Assembly (NCBI GenBank): GCA_013399115.1
Contig: VXAA01007200.1
Span: 10,880 to 74,879, forward strand
DNA from: Anseranas semipalmata
Lineage: Eukaryota; Chordata; Aves; Anseriformes; Anseranatidae
Direction: 5' to 3'
DNA length: 64,000 nt
Shown here piece after piece: positions 27,176-39,400 of the stretch (positions are counted from its first letter, which is position 1; every line of letters begins with the position of its first letter). The notes below the pieces were generated by a model that saw only the letters and a program-made list of their open reading frames with translations, was not told the origin of the DNA and made no database searches. Position numbers and translations under genes: made by a program.

Positions 27176-28576
27176 TCTCTCACCAGAAATTCTTACTGAC
27201 AAATTAAGTTATACTAGCTTCTGGTTCAGCTTCACTTTTTCTTGATTTCTATGCTTCCTGACTTATCTCCCTCAGGCTATTCAGGTTAGATGGATTCAAT
27301 AGACTAAGTATAAAAATCACAGTGCAAAATCTATCACAAATTAGCCTTAAAAAGTAGTTCAAAGAACCATAACAAACCACAAGAAAGGGGTTTTAGCCTC
27401 TTGAAGAGAAATACCAAAATGGTTTTTGAAACAATAGTTCAGTGGCTCAAGAATAATTGAGAATCTTAAAATAAAAGGGCTGCAAAACTTGTGGCAATTC
27501 AAAGCATCAGCTGTACTACTTCTAGACATGTTATTACCATGCTGCAAAAGTGAAACTGTCAACATTATTTAACATTTTGCTTCAGAAACAAACAAAATCT
27601 TTGAGTTTTTTCCCCTTATTTTTGGCATGCAAGTGATAAACAGTTTGTGCAAAGAGGGAGCGGGGGGAGGACACTTCTAGTAAAGGAAAAGCCCCTGCTC
27701 TTTTTCATCTACTTCACTATTTAAAAAAAACCACACACCCCAATTAGTTCAGTTGTATCCATAATATTTGAGAAAACCCAATTTCTATGTCATTTTAAAC
27801 ATTTTTCTTGAAAAAAAGAAACTGGTTTTCTACACAGAAAGTAAAACATTACTTGCCTAATATCAAGTTAGTATAAAATTTTACAGACCAGCAGTGACAA
27901 TATCTTCTATTTATCACCTGGGATATTTATTCTCTGAACCTGGATTGAACAACATATCTGTTAATACCAAAACACTGTAGAACTAAAAGCAAGTTTTACA
28001 ATAAAGTGTCCTAAAAGACAGTACTGAAAATCCTGGACTGTACAGATTTTGCACCTCCCTAGGCATAGTGTTTTTCCCATTGCTCTATACTCTCAAAGGG
28101 AGTCCCTGATTTTGCCTGCAAATACTCCAGAGGAGAATCCTACCAATAAACACAGAAATGGTTCTGAAGGACAAAGGTAAGTTTTCATGTTTTCAGATCC
28201 CACTCTGCCCCCCACAAACGAAAGTTTATATATTTTTCAAAATGCCCACAGTACTTCATACCGAATCCCTTGATGACCTGTATGCATCAGGTCAGCCCTG
28301 TCAGAGGAAACAAAGCACAAGCTCTACACCTACTGTCTTGTGCTGTGCATATGCCAGCAGGCCGCACTGAGGCTCAATAGTAAGGGCTAACTTCCACTTT
28401 CTGCTGGAATCCCAAGAGATTCAGGATCTTGCTCGTGGCAAAATGAGAATGTGTTTTAGCAGTCACTTTCCACATGAGGCCATCCAAGGTTTACAAAGAA
28501 GGCATCTCTTCACTTTATTCTGCTGATAAACAGATTAAGGTAGATATGCTCAGGAACTGCTTAATGACCTGATAAA

Positions 28577-28906
28577 ATGGAGCTCATTACTGATCGAATG
28601 GCTCTGGCCACTTCTGATCAAAAGTATGACGTTGATTGCGATGATAACGAAACGATAATGAAAATTCAACAGTTAATATATTCACTGGCTTCAGACATTG
28701 AACTCATAAATGAACACATCTCAAAAAGGGGCTTTAAACAGAGGCTGTACACTGGGGGTACGCTGAATTCCTCACAGCCAAGAATGCTAGAGACAGAGAA
28801 ATTTCCCTTGATAAGCAAAGCAGAAAATTGTGGTGTTTTACTAGATGAACAGAATCCTGGCCCTAACCCATCCTTCCAGAACTATTTAAACAAAGTGATG
28901 GGCTAA
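28577..28906 (+). other. 109-codon ORF of uncertain status
   Basis: The ORF starts at ATG in a strong Kozak context (A at -3, G at +4), three codons after an in-frame stop, and ends at TAA. The predicted 109-residue product is soluble and polar, with acidic residues near positions 17-24 (DVDCDDNE) and a possible amphipathic helix at about 27-55. There is no signal peptide or membrane segment. A 35-base interval around 28628-28662 holds several CpGs, unusual for this window. I do not recognise the protein. In 64 kb of AT-rich DNA an ORF of this size is expected about once by chance, so it may be noncoding, or an old exon or retrocopy. Confidence 0.15.
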
Positions 28907-29382
28907 ACAGTGATCCTTCCTCCTTATGCCATTCTGTGGCATTCAGAGCTACTGCTCAGACGAGACGTGTGGTTTTGAAAAGGACCTAGAAACAGCAGCT
29001 TTCTACTTTCAGGAAAAACATTTTCTAAATGTTAGATTAATACATAAAAGACAGGAACTAGCACCATCGCTAACCCTGTTCTTAGATTCTGAACGGAAAG
29101 AGTAAGAAGTAGCCCGGACAGAGAAGCAGTGAAGTCCAGGAATTCAGGTCTGTGACTCCCAGGTTGACTTGACTGGCAGCTCAGAACTTCAGACGTGGCT
29201 TGAGATTTGATGGGAGAGAAGATTTCAGAACTCATCTTCATTACTGCCAACTGGTGGCTAACATGTTGAAAAAACATTTCTCACATTTGTAACTAATATG
29301 CCAAACAGTGCAATTTTGTGTAAAGATGCTAGAAGTGTCTTCAAATGTCAAAAAATCCATACAATAATGCAGCTCTTTGCAA

Positions 29383-29398
29383 CTGACTGACTGACTGA
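29383..29398. repeat. (CTGA)4 microsatellite
   Basis: Four perfect copies of CTGA, read directly. Confidence 0.95.
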
Positions 29399-30285
29399 TT
29401 GCCATGAGAAGAAGACAGTTCAATGACTGAGTGCGATACCCTTTTATTCTACTAAGGACAACTTGAAAAAATATTTCCATTGGCATGCCTCTACAGCTCG
29501 TAAGTATAGGTAGCCTGACAAAGATTTAATAGCAACGGGGAGGAATCATACCAATATTTAAACAGAAAAACTAGAGATGTGCAACTGTTAAAAAAAAAGT
29601 CTGTGTGAGTAGTACCAGGAAGGTGAGCCTACCATCAACTTCAGTTGGTGCACTTCAGGTATTCAGCTCTGATTTCTGTATCTACAATGCAAGGACTTGA
29701 GATGCTGTGCCATTCAGTGCATACGCAGAGCAACACCAGGAGAGACTCAAGTCACTGTAATCTCTACCTACTAAATGAAAAATTCCGTGGATGTCCAGAA
29801 ATGTATATAGCACAATGAAAGCCATAAGCTCTTTGTATTGGGTTGAGAACATTCCACTCTTACAAATGCTCAGCACTCTTATCTATGTTGTTCATGAAAT
29901 GAATAGAAAAAAAGACAGAAATTGTGACAAGAAATACTTCTGGCACAAAACTGTATCATCAGGACATCTATTAAAACACTGAAACCTCTACTAAAATACC
30001 AACCTTTAACACAGTGTACACCACCATTTGACTGTCATGAATACAAATTGAAGCGAAATGCTAGCATTTAAGCCACAGATGAGAACTCGAAAATAAGTGA
30101 TCATAAAAATTGTAATGATAAAAATTGTGAGGAAAGATTTTCATCTACCATTAAAATTAATACGGGTTTTGCACAGGTTTATTGATTTTAGTTTATTGTT
30201 TACAGTACTAAAGAGTCATAAGATAATGGTCTGGCAGAATGGGGATTTAAAAGTATTCAAAATTTGCTTTCTTGACACTAGGACC

Positions 30286-30310
30286 TTTTTTTTTTTTTNT
30301 TTTTTTTTTT
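30286..30310. repeat. T run containing an undetermined base
   Basis: T residues from 30286 to 30310 with one N at 30299, followed by a short CATATATATA. The N shows that homopolymer length is uncertain in the assembly. Confidence 0.95.
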
Positions 30311-30705
30311 CATATATATAGCTCCAGTTGAGATCTGAGGACTTAGATTGTTGCAAACTGTTAAGAACTAACTGTAAGAACACAAACCTACTCAAAACAA
30401 CCCTACAGGGCTTACTTTGTAAATGAAACAGGCCTGGAAGTCATCATGGGGAATGCCAGGAAAAAAAAAAAAAAGAACATCATTGCTGAACTCCTACTGC
30501 ATCAGCAGCAGGAGTACTGACTGGTCGGTCACATCGTGCTGGACACACAGTGTTCGAATAGCGTACCAACATTGGGAGTCACTGGCTGTTCATGGCTTCA
30601 GGAATATTGATGTAGAAGAACAGAGTTCAATTAGCTAATTGCATTTTAAAAAGTCCCCTTGTGCTCTGAATTGTTCCCTTTACTGACACAAATCCGAGTA
30701 CAGTA

Positions 30706-30738
30706 AGGTACAGATGAGGTACAGATAAGGTACAGCTG
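30706..30738 (+). repeat. three tandem 11-bp units
   Basis: AGGTACAGATG, AGGTACAGATA and AGGTACAGCTG follow one another without a gap, preceded by a related partial unit (AGTACAGTA, 30697-30705). Short minisatellite-like array. Confidence 0.9.
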
Positions 30739-32177
30739 AAAACAGGACAGGTAGCAAAAGCTGCAGTTGTGGCAGTTTAAAACCGTAAAATCAATGGGTA
30801 GAATTACTGGTTTACTTTAGCCTGTAATGACTAAATGGGCAATGGAAGATAACATTTTATATTGGTTAGTTTTACAAGCATATGCTAGTTTCAGCTCGTA
30901 AGTCCTATTCAGGGATACATTTGTGTTTCTAGATAAAAGTATATGAAAACATCAGCAGGTACAGATACTACAAAAAATGTCTTTCGGTTTCTCTCGCAGG
31001 AACACTACAAAACACAAATTTAAGTTAGCTATTTTAGTCTAAATGCTTAGTCCAGGGTCAAAAGAAGGAGTACCTTTCACATAGCTGAAAAGAATTTGAA
31101 CGAACCACACACAGTAGTTTGACATTTTTTTTTTTTTTGAGTGGTATTTATACAGCCCTTCTAAAGTGGAAAACAGACTAAATTAAACACTTCAAAGTCA
31201 AAGAAGTAGCAAGAGTGTATTTCAGTAGCATAGACATGGTCTTTGTGTGTGTATTGCAACAAATAGCCAAACAGTAAATATAGTTAGGTACTCAGCTGAA
31301 TACCAAAATTATACATACAACCTAGAGTAAAGGATAGGATACATATTTTCCTATCTAATACAGTGACTTTTTCATTCAAAAAAGACCATAATCTAATAAC
31401 TCTCAGTTAAGTTCACAAACCATCTTTGATTAAAAAGAAAAGAGCATATCTTTAAATATTTGTATTTCAAATCTGTCAAATGGCATTCTGGACATTTTTA
31501 CTGCCTATGTCTCTTATGCCCATAATGAACATAAAGTAGGATCAACTGTTTTGATTTTGCTAGGAAAATCACATACAAAATCTACAATGCTTTGTCATTA
31601 AAAGCTGCTACACCAACCAATGCAAGTCTTAAGGTGTGTTCTGCAAACAAAACAATAAAGAAGACTAATATTGCATAGAGAAAGTACATGGAAACGTCCC
31701 AGTCCTTCCAGGCTTTTCTTTCAGTATTAATTACTCCAATTTAATTATTCGTTTATTTGTTAATACAGAGCTACATTATCCCCTCCTGAAGACAAGTTTA
31801 AGTGCTGTACAGGGCTACTGAAGAAGGCCACAGAGATCAGTTGCGTTGTATGTAACACTAGAACTGCAAATATGTATTTTTTAGCAAATATCTCTCGCCT
31901 TCACAGTTCCATGAGTGAGATACCCTACTCTGCCTTACTTACACTGTCTCTTTGTCAGATTCAAGAAAAATTTGTATTACTCAGCAATTACAAAACCCAT
32001 TTAAATTAAAATGACTACACTGTTAGAGGATGAGAAAGGGGAAAAGCTGGTACAAAATTCTGATAATAAAGAGTCTAGTTCTGGTGACCACATGATACAA
32101 TATCTAAAGCCTTTTCCAGGTTATTGAGACTTTTATTCTTTTACATGTAGAGAGAGCAAGCAAGAAGGAGAGAGAGT

Positions 32178-32196
32178 AAAAAAAAAAAAAAAAAAA
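32178..32196. repeat. A19 homopolymer
   Basis: Nineteen A in a row after a GA-rich stretch (about 32150-32177). No identifiable retroposed body lies immediately upstream, so I annotate it only as a homopolymer. Confidence 0.95.
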
Positions 32197-33407
32197 GGCA
32201 CAAGAAGAATCTGTGGTCTGTAAATGATCAGCACAAAAAATAAATTATGGTCAAGTAACTGAACTTTTCTGATGTGTAAATTGAATCATTCCCACACGCT
32301 GGTGTTTTATAATTAAAAGACCCTTTTCACTGTGGGAAATTTTACTGAATTTTGTATTAAAAGAAGAAACAAACCATCAATCAGGAGGAGGTAGGAGAAC
32401 TCAAAGAGCTCAACCCATTAAACTTGAAGAGTGTAGTCGAATTCTGAATGACTTGCTCTAGGAAACTGTAGCTCTTTTAAGGCAGGATACTGTACAAACA
32501 TTAATGAGCAGAACGCGTATCTGATAACTGTTCTAAAATCTTTTGTAGTCATACAGAAGAACACACTTCCCATTTGGTGTCACAAGATGCAGAATATGGT
32601 TTTAAACAAGCCCTTTTTGTGAGGCTCACAAGCTTTAAATTACCTGACTTTGGTTACCATTGAGAAAAATTACTGAGCCGAAACAAAAAATTGGAATAAT
32701 CAGGTCCTTACTCAATGCTATGTAAGTACTATGTAAGTACAATTGCTATATAAGTATTGATCAGACAGATTAAGATTTGGTTACAGCTAGATCACTGCCA
32801 AATACAAACATTTCTGAATGGGCACCAACAGCTACCATTTCAGAGCTACGGTACCCTCCTTATGTGCTTTCAGCTGGGTTTAGGTCATGGTTACAAATGG
32901 CATTTGCAAATTATTAATCTAAAGAGCAGTATCATTAAAAACCATCACAATATGGCATACACAGGCCACAGTAGATTCTTGTGGATGCTTGAGAATTCTC
33001 ACAAGAGATTTAATAGCTCCTTTTGAGAATTTCATTATTTATTCAGTTGTATTTTATTCTTGATAAGTCTGATTGGTAACAGGGTAAAGTGCCGAAACAT
33101 AAAAGCGTTTATCACCCTGGATCTTCCTTTCTGGACAGAATACTCATATATGTTAAAGTTAGCACTACATGCATTTATTCCATTTTATATTTTGACCTAC
33201 ACTGTTACTGCAACAACAGTAAATTAGATACAGCAGTATAAATTACAGAGAAAGGATAAGACATCGCATAGTGAGCACATACTGGCCTCTTGTAATTTCG
33301 TAGTTATGCTCTATTCTGTCAGCTAGATAACTGTGTGCTGTTTAAAAATCACCAATGCAATATACGGATCCCACTACAGCTTGAGACTGTAGGATGTTTC
33401 CTCTTAC

Positions 33408-33459
33408 CTTCAGCTTTCTATCTGGTGTTGTGCTGGTGGGTCTCAGATGATCCAATAAC
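33408..33459 (-). CDS. candidate internal coding exon, 52 nt (best exon candidate in the window)
   Basis: On the minus strand the acceptor is CTGTTCTTTTTGCAG, with a branch-point-like CCTAAT about 25-30 bases upstream. The donor is GAAG|GTAAGAG, close to the vertebrate consensus. Of three frames two contain stops. The remaining one is open end to end and reads LLDHLRPTSTTPDRKLK after one base completing a split codon, so the exon enters in phase 2 and leaves in phase 0. The peptide is basic at its end and rich in T, P and S, as in a linker between domains. I could not place it in a known protein. No partner exon with equally good sites was found, so introns on both sides would be many kilobases, which is normal for large neuronal or adhesion genes. 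A decoy exon remains possible. Confidence 0.45.
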
Positions 33460-36400
33460 CTGCAAAAAGAACAGATTATGATGAATTAGGTCATCACACT
33501 TTTTTTTTTTAAATTATTTAATTATTATTACAAAATACCACAGTAACTTTTAAAAGCGAAATATTAATCTTTTTTCTGTACCATTATTTTCCTCTTTGAA
33601 TTGTGATACATGATGTGTTCATTAACTGTGTATCTTTCCTAATCTCTAAGTAAGATGTAGATTGTCTTTTACAAAGTATTTACTATAGCTGCTACTGGAC
33701 TGACACATTACTACGCTGTAACAGACGATTTTATTTGTTTGAACCATAGGGGAGTGTTGATTGCATGTTGAACTGTAAATCTAAAAATGGCATTTCGGAG
33801 ATTCACGTTCATTGTACCCCATTTACTTTCACATTTGGTTTCTTCAGGTCACATATTAAAAGTTTTTTTCCTTTCTACTACTGTGGAAAACTGACCATAT
33901 GTCCTGAGTATTTAACATAAAATTTAAGAGACGGGTCTTCCTAGCTTTAGTACAGACAATATGAGTTTTCAATGGCAACTAAGCAATTTTGTTGATGTAT
34001 GCACCAGCAAATATGATAAATTATCCTCCCGTAGCTTTGCAAAGCCAACACAGTCAACAGGAATAAACATAAAACATATGGAAAAGATACTGGTTGTTTT
34101 TTAAAGAAAAATATACCCAATAGCACTTAATACGAAGAGCTATTTTCAGAAAGCATTTTTCATAAGTATTACAAGCTCACAGTGTTCTAAAGTTAACTAT
34201 AAAATGATTTTCTGTTTTAATAAACAAGAATTTGGAGTATTTCACCTATAAAGACTGAGCATCAATAAATTAAAGGGATACATGGAATAAAGCCCTTGCC
34301 AACAGCAACAGTATCTGAAAATCATGCTTCATTCTTTCCTTTCTAACATTCCAATTATGTTCACATTGTACTGCCTGCCAAAAAAAGGAAGAAAAAAAAG
34401 TAACGTGTCTTGAACTTCACAACTACTTTTTGTTTCTAGAACTTTTCTCCAAACAGGAATCCAAATAGCCTACAAAAATTTATATTTCAGCCTTTAGTAA
34501 TGTTGCAACTTTGCATGTGACAATAGTAATTAATGATAATGGAACAAGTAAGAAAAAAATGTACACTTCCTGTATTTGTGTAAATACATTTTCCCATCAC
34601 AAAATGTTTTCACTTCACTGTATTTTCAGCATTTTAACAATGTAGTGTGAATGAGCCCTGCAACAGTATTTTTGATTATTTCTTTCAAGCAAAATAGGTC
34701 AAGTGTAAAAGCGCAGCATTTTCTAGGATTTTTTCTTTTTTTAAAGGTAGGCGTTGATCAAAGAATCAGAAGAAGGCGTATCAGTATGATCCAACTAACG
34801 GGCACAGCACCAGGAAAGTTATTCTTAATACTGCCTTAAAACTTCTGATAGGCAGAGTTAAGAAACAGGATTAGCACCCTATTTTTAGCTTCTAGGGAAA
34901 CCAGAGTACACACTATGTTAGATCACAGTATTGGCTGGTTCTACATTCTGAAAAAGTGGGTGGATATTGGATCTGTGCATCCAGGTTCCACCTGAGCCAC
35001 GAAATGCATTTCCTATGGTATCTGCCAACACAAAACTGGATAATGAAATCCAATGCAAACTCTTCCACCTGGTACCGAGACACTATAAATGTCTCCTTAA
35101 GTCTAGGCCCTGGACTGGAAATGAAGAAAAAACTTCATATAGACATATAAAATGAATAAGAAAATGGATAACATAAAAATGAATAACAGCTTGACTATAC
35201 AGTCAATATAAAAATGAAAGAAGCTTCTATATTAAAATATAAATGTAGCAATATGGGGGCAAGATAGTGAAAAAACAAAGGCTCGATATTAACAATGCTC
35301 TAATGCACAGTGACCACTTACCAAGTCATTGATTTACGCCATTTGAGAACCTGGCTCTGTTAATAAGGATTTTATACCACTAAAGCTATGATGGTTCTAT
35401 TTAGAGAACTATTTAGAGAACAACTTTCGCATTACTTATTTTCATCTTTTTGTGGGTATAAAGTTCATTTAAGGACTGGGGAAAGTGAAAATTATGTGAT
35501 TGTATAGACATGCTTTTTGCTTTATTGGGTGGTCATAAGGAACATTAAGTCCCCTGGTTCATACAGAAAAAACAATACTGTAGCATTTGCGTTTTTTCTT
35601 TTAGTTATAATCAAGCACAAAACTAAACACAGAGTAACCAGGCTTGTGTGTAATTTCCTGAGTATCTAAGCATTCATATTTGTGTAATCAGAATATCTGC
35701 ACCACAGGACTTAACATGGCCCGCTTCAGGAATTCTGAAACCAAGACAAGCTGGAAGGCAAATCTGAAATGCTGATGTGTAGAGACCTATGGCAACAATC
35801 TTAAATGTTATCCTTTTGTTTTCTATATGCACTATAAATTGCAGGAATGTAATCTTCCAACACTGGAGGGTGGGCTAATGAGTTCTAAGTGATGACATCA
35901 CAAATTCAAGAAAAGCAGGAATTCTTGTAACTATGCTCTCATTAATATTTCTTATTTCAAGATTTAGGAGACCCTGTGCCCAAAATTCTTTGCTTTGTGA
36001 TTCCTTTTCTTAGGTGCCTAACAATACTGATTCAGTTCACTTGTATTTTTCAATATATTCCTAGCACTGCACACTTGAAAGTCAAGCCCGGTGACACTCT
36101 CTGCCAACATATTTAACTCCCTTTGATGCTCTGATCATCATTTACTGGAGCATGATCAAAGAGTGCTGCCCTCAGAAACTTGGGAAGGAAAACTGAAAAT
36201 AGCAGCCAGTTAAAGTCCAATAAACAGCAATGGAGGCTCATCCTTCTGAGCTGCCCAGATATGGAATTCCTCAGTTTCACTGGAATCAGTCTGATTAACC
36301 AGTCTGCCACTTTTAATAGGAAATGTAGAATTCAGCAGAGGGGCTATGAACAGGAGTTTTGAAAATTCAAAAGCTGAACTATTAATCTAAAGTAGTTCAG

Positions 36401-39400
36401 CTCATGCACAAACCCTCACAACAGACCTGTGACAAGAATCCCAGCATCTTCAAAAGCACTGCTGAGTTGAGAAAAGGAAGAGAAGTTACTCTTATTACAA
36501 TGTATAAACTGCTTATCTTCAACAAGAAAACTAATTTTTTTTCTCTAACTGGTCCTAACTAGCTTCTGAAAGAGGACAGTGGAAGGTCATATATAATAAC
36601 CCTAGCCCATCCTACAAGGCAGGAATAGAACTGCCTGGCCTCAGCTGCGTTTCCAGGAGGTTGCAGGTATCCCATAGGCCTGAATCCCTATAGGGCAAGA
36701 AACATACATCTAGAAAACTGCATCAGTTTCCAGCAGTCCACCTGAGAGACTGATTCTTCTTCACCACCCCCACAAAATCAGTGAAATATTTATATGTACT
36801 AAGATGGAACCTTTCATCCCACAGAGAAAATGCAAAATAAGGGAGGGTAAAACATCAGTGCTACTTTATGTAGAAGTGGCTCAAAAAAGCTCATAAAACT
36901 TCACTGTTGCTTGCCAGATAAAACACTGAAATGATCTAGCACATCCTATTTCTGTCTTAACCTTAAAGGTGTGTTTACTCGGAACTTGATTAATTATTAT
37001 TGCCATGTTAACATCCGTGAGAAACCACACTTTGATTTGAATTGAGGAAGAATATCTTGTACACCAGAAAAATAGTTTTCAGTTTCAGGACACTGAACAG
37101 GAACTTTATCTCCTGCTCAGTTATACGTTGAGATGGTAAAAATGGGGTGTCTGCAAATTGAGAAGGAGCTAGCATAAGGTATAGTAGGCCCTATATATAG
37201 TAGACAAGCGGCTATTTCGTGACACAGAATCAAAGCTTATCGCAGAATGGGACCCTCCACACAGGATTTCAGTAGAAGTTATATTGAACAGATTGGATAG
37301 GGCTAGACATTTACCATCAGCTCAGAGAAGCATCCTGGCTACTTATGTGAATAGCACTCTTGTGTAAATTGTATTTGAACCATATCCCTAGACACAGCTG
37401 GAAAGAGTCCTGAGCCAAAGATCATGTAGGGCATTTTTATTTACTAGTTTATTGAGTTGGATCGTTGGCACAATTGATCCAAAGAACTTGGTAACAAATG
37501 AATTAGAAGCAGCCAAGAGCTGCAGTGCTGTGGAGAATGAATGATGCTAGAGGTTCTCAGCACTACCCTTATTCAGTATGAACGAATGGACTTTACAGGC
37601 TACCACGGTAAGCAGTGATCTGCTGCCATAATCCCAGTCACGCAGGGAACCAGCAAGCCCAATGTTTGTACTGGCCATAGAAAGGCTGATGTAAACAACT
37701 ACCTAAAGCTGAAAGGAACAGGGAGAACAGATTTCTTGGGCCCAGGTAAATCCACTTGGGTACTACTCATGTAAGAAGTAAAATAAAATAATAAAAAATG
37801 TAGTTCTTTATATAACTATATAGAGAACTATAGTTTTATACATATATATATAGTTATATATAGTTTTATATGTGTATATATAACTGTATTGCAACTATAA
37901 CCATGTATAACTTCCATACAAACAAGTTACATTGTTGCTTGTGTGACAAAGATAACACATTATACAAATACACTATTTTACAACCTTGTCACAGTAAACC
38001 CAACAATATAACTGTAAAATAGCAGTAAATATTTATCTCCTTCTACATAAGATTATTTTTTTATTTATTTGCAATAAGAATATATCTATATGGTCTCGAC
38101 AGAACCTCAACATGCTGTTAATTCATCTGGTTATTAACAGTGAGGCATATCCACTAGAGCTCCTGCTAGTAAATTGGAACAACAGTTTCAAAAGAAAACA
38201 TTGGAAAATGCACCATTTTAATGTTAAAAAGTCATTACTTAGAAACTATGTACTTAAGCTTCTCCGGTGAATTGGGTGGTGTGTGTGTCAAAAGTTGTTT
38301 ATTGCATTTTCTACATCAAATGATATCATTTTCCATGGAACAGAGTCTTTACTTATTATTTTCATGTTCACAGTATTACTGGTAAAACCTGCTGAGATGC
38401 AACCTCACAGCTATAAAGATGCCAGTTACCTGTCATACATGCTTAAAATAATTGGTATCATAGGAAAGGTAACATGGCAAAAAGTAACTTTAAAGACCAG
38501 TACTCTCTGTGATATAATGTAGAACCTATGTTCAAAATATGTGTAATAATTAGAGCACTGTGCACCGCTTTTCACATCAAATCTGGCGTTGCTTAAACTA
38601 TTTGTAAGTATGAATATCATGCTATAATTACTCCTTTTACCAATTACATGTTCACCCATACCATGCGAGTTCTTCAACTTCACAACACTTTACCTTACAC
38701 GAAGTCCACTATCAAATACAACCAGAAAAAACCCTGCCCTTTCACTATGAAACATCCACTGGATTTTTCTTAACAGAAAGAAAGAGTAAAGCATGTAAGA
38801 AAAACAGGGGTAAAGATAAAACAGTTTAAAACTGACTGGAATATGCAATTCTTTAAATTATTGTGAGCAAGACTACATTGCTTTCTACACTTTTATTAAC
38901 TTTTCAACAAAGCTTTGAGTAAGGATAAACCAATAACGTGCCTTATCCTTTCAGCATGGATTTATTCCTTAAACAGAAGAATGTTTTTTTCTGTTTACAA
39001 GCAATACAATTAGTTTTGCTGTTGACAGCACTATGAAAAATGCATCGTATCTCACAAGGTTGTACATACAAAAGTATCAATATAAATATTTTTGAAAAGG
39101 CAAAAGATGACGGTGGTTATGAAGACATTTTTAGGAATATAGAGTATATCTTTACATTTATTTTAATTACGTTGTATCATTATTATTTTTGCATAGACCA
39201 GTTGTTTAACAGTTTTTTCTGCTCATCCCTTGATTTTGTATGTTTATACAAAATTTAGACCATGATATACATTCACGTGAAGCTGAGAACAGCTGATTTG
39301 CATTGAACGATGTGACAGAGAGCTCTCCACTGTAGATTGTTTCTGAACGCTGAGCAAGATAAATTTTGGCAGTTCTGAGAGCAACCTAACATAATTGAAA

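Larger units (their letters stand above)
24350..28576. other. gene-free stretch
   Basis: AT-rich sequence with a (CAAA)4 repeat at 26136-26151, a GATA/TA-rich simple-sequence region at 26388-26462, a T run at about 26698-26712, and an A11 run followed by a single N at 27175. A strong donor-like AAAG|GTAAGT lies near 28180, but its upstream acceptor is mediocre, so I do not call an exon. Confidence 0.55.
28907..33407. other. gene-free stretch
   Basis: No gene recognised. It contains a (CTGA)4 repeat at 29383-29398, a T run interrupted by an N at 30286-30310, an A14 run at 30461-30474, three 11-bp tandem units at 30706-30738 and an A19 run at 32178-32196. If the minus-strand exon at 33408-33459 is real, this would be its downstream intron. 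Confidence 0.5.

Noticed and set aside
28120..28180. Possible plus-strand exon ending in AAAG|GTAAGT
   Set aside because: The donor is excellent but the upstream acceptor is poor and the exon would be only about 46 bases; not distinguishable from a decoy.
37567..37598. Possible 31-base plus-strand exon before ACG|GTAAGC
   Set aside because: Very short, with a mediocre acceptor; open frames this short carry no information.
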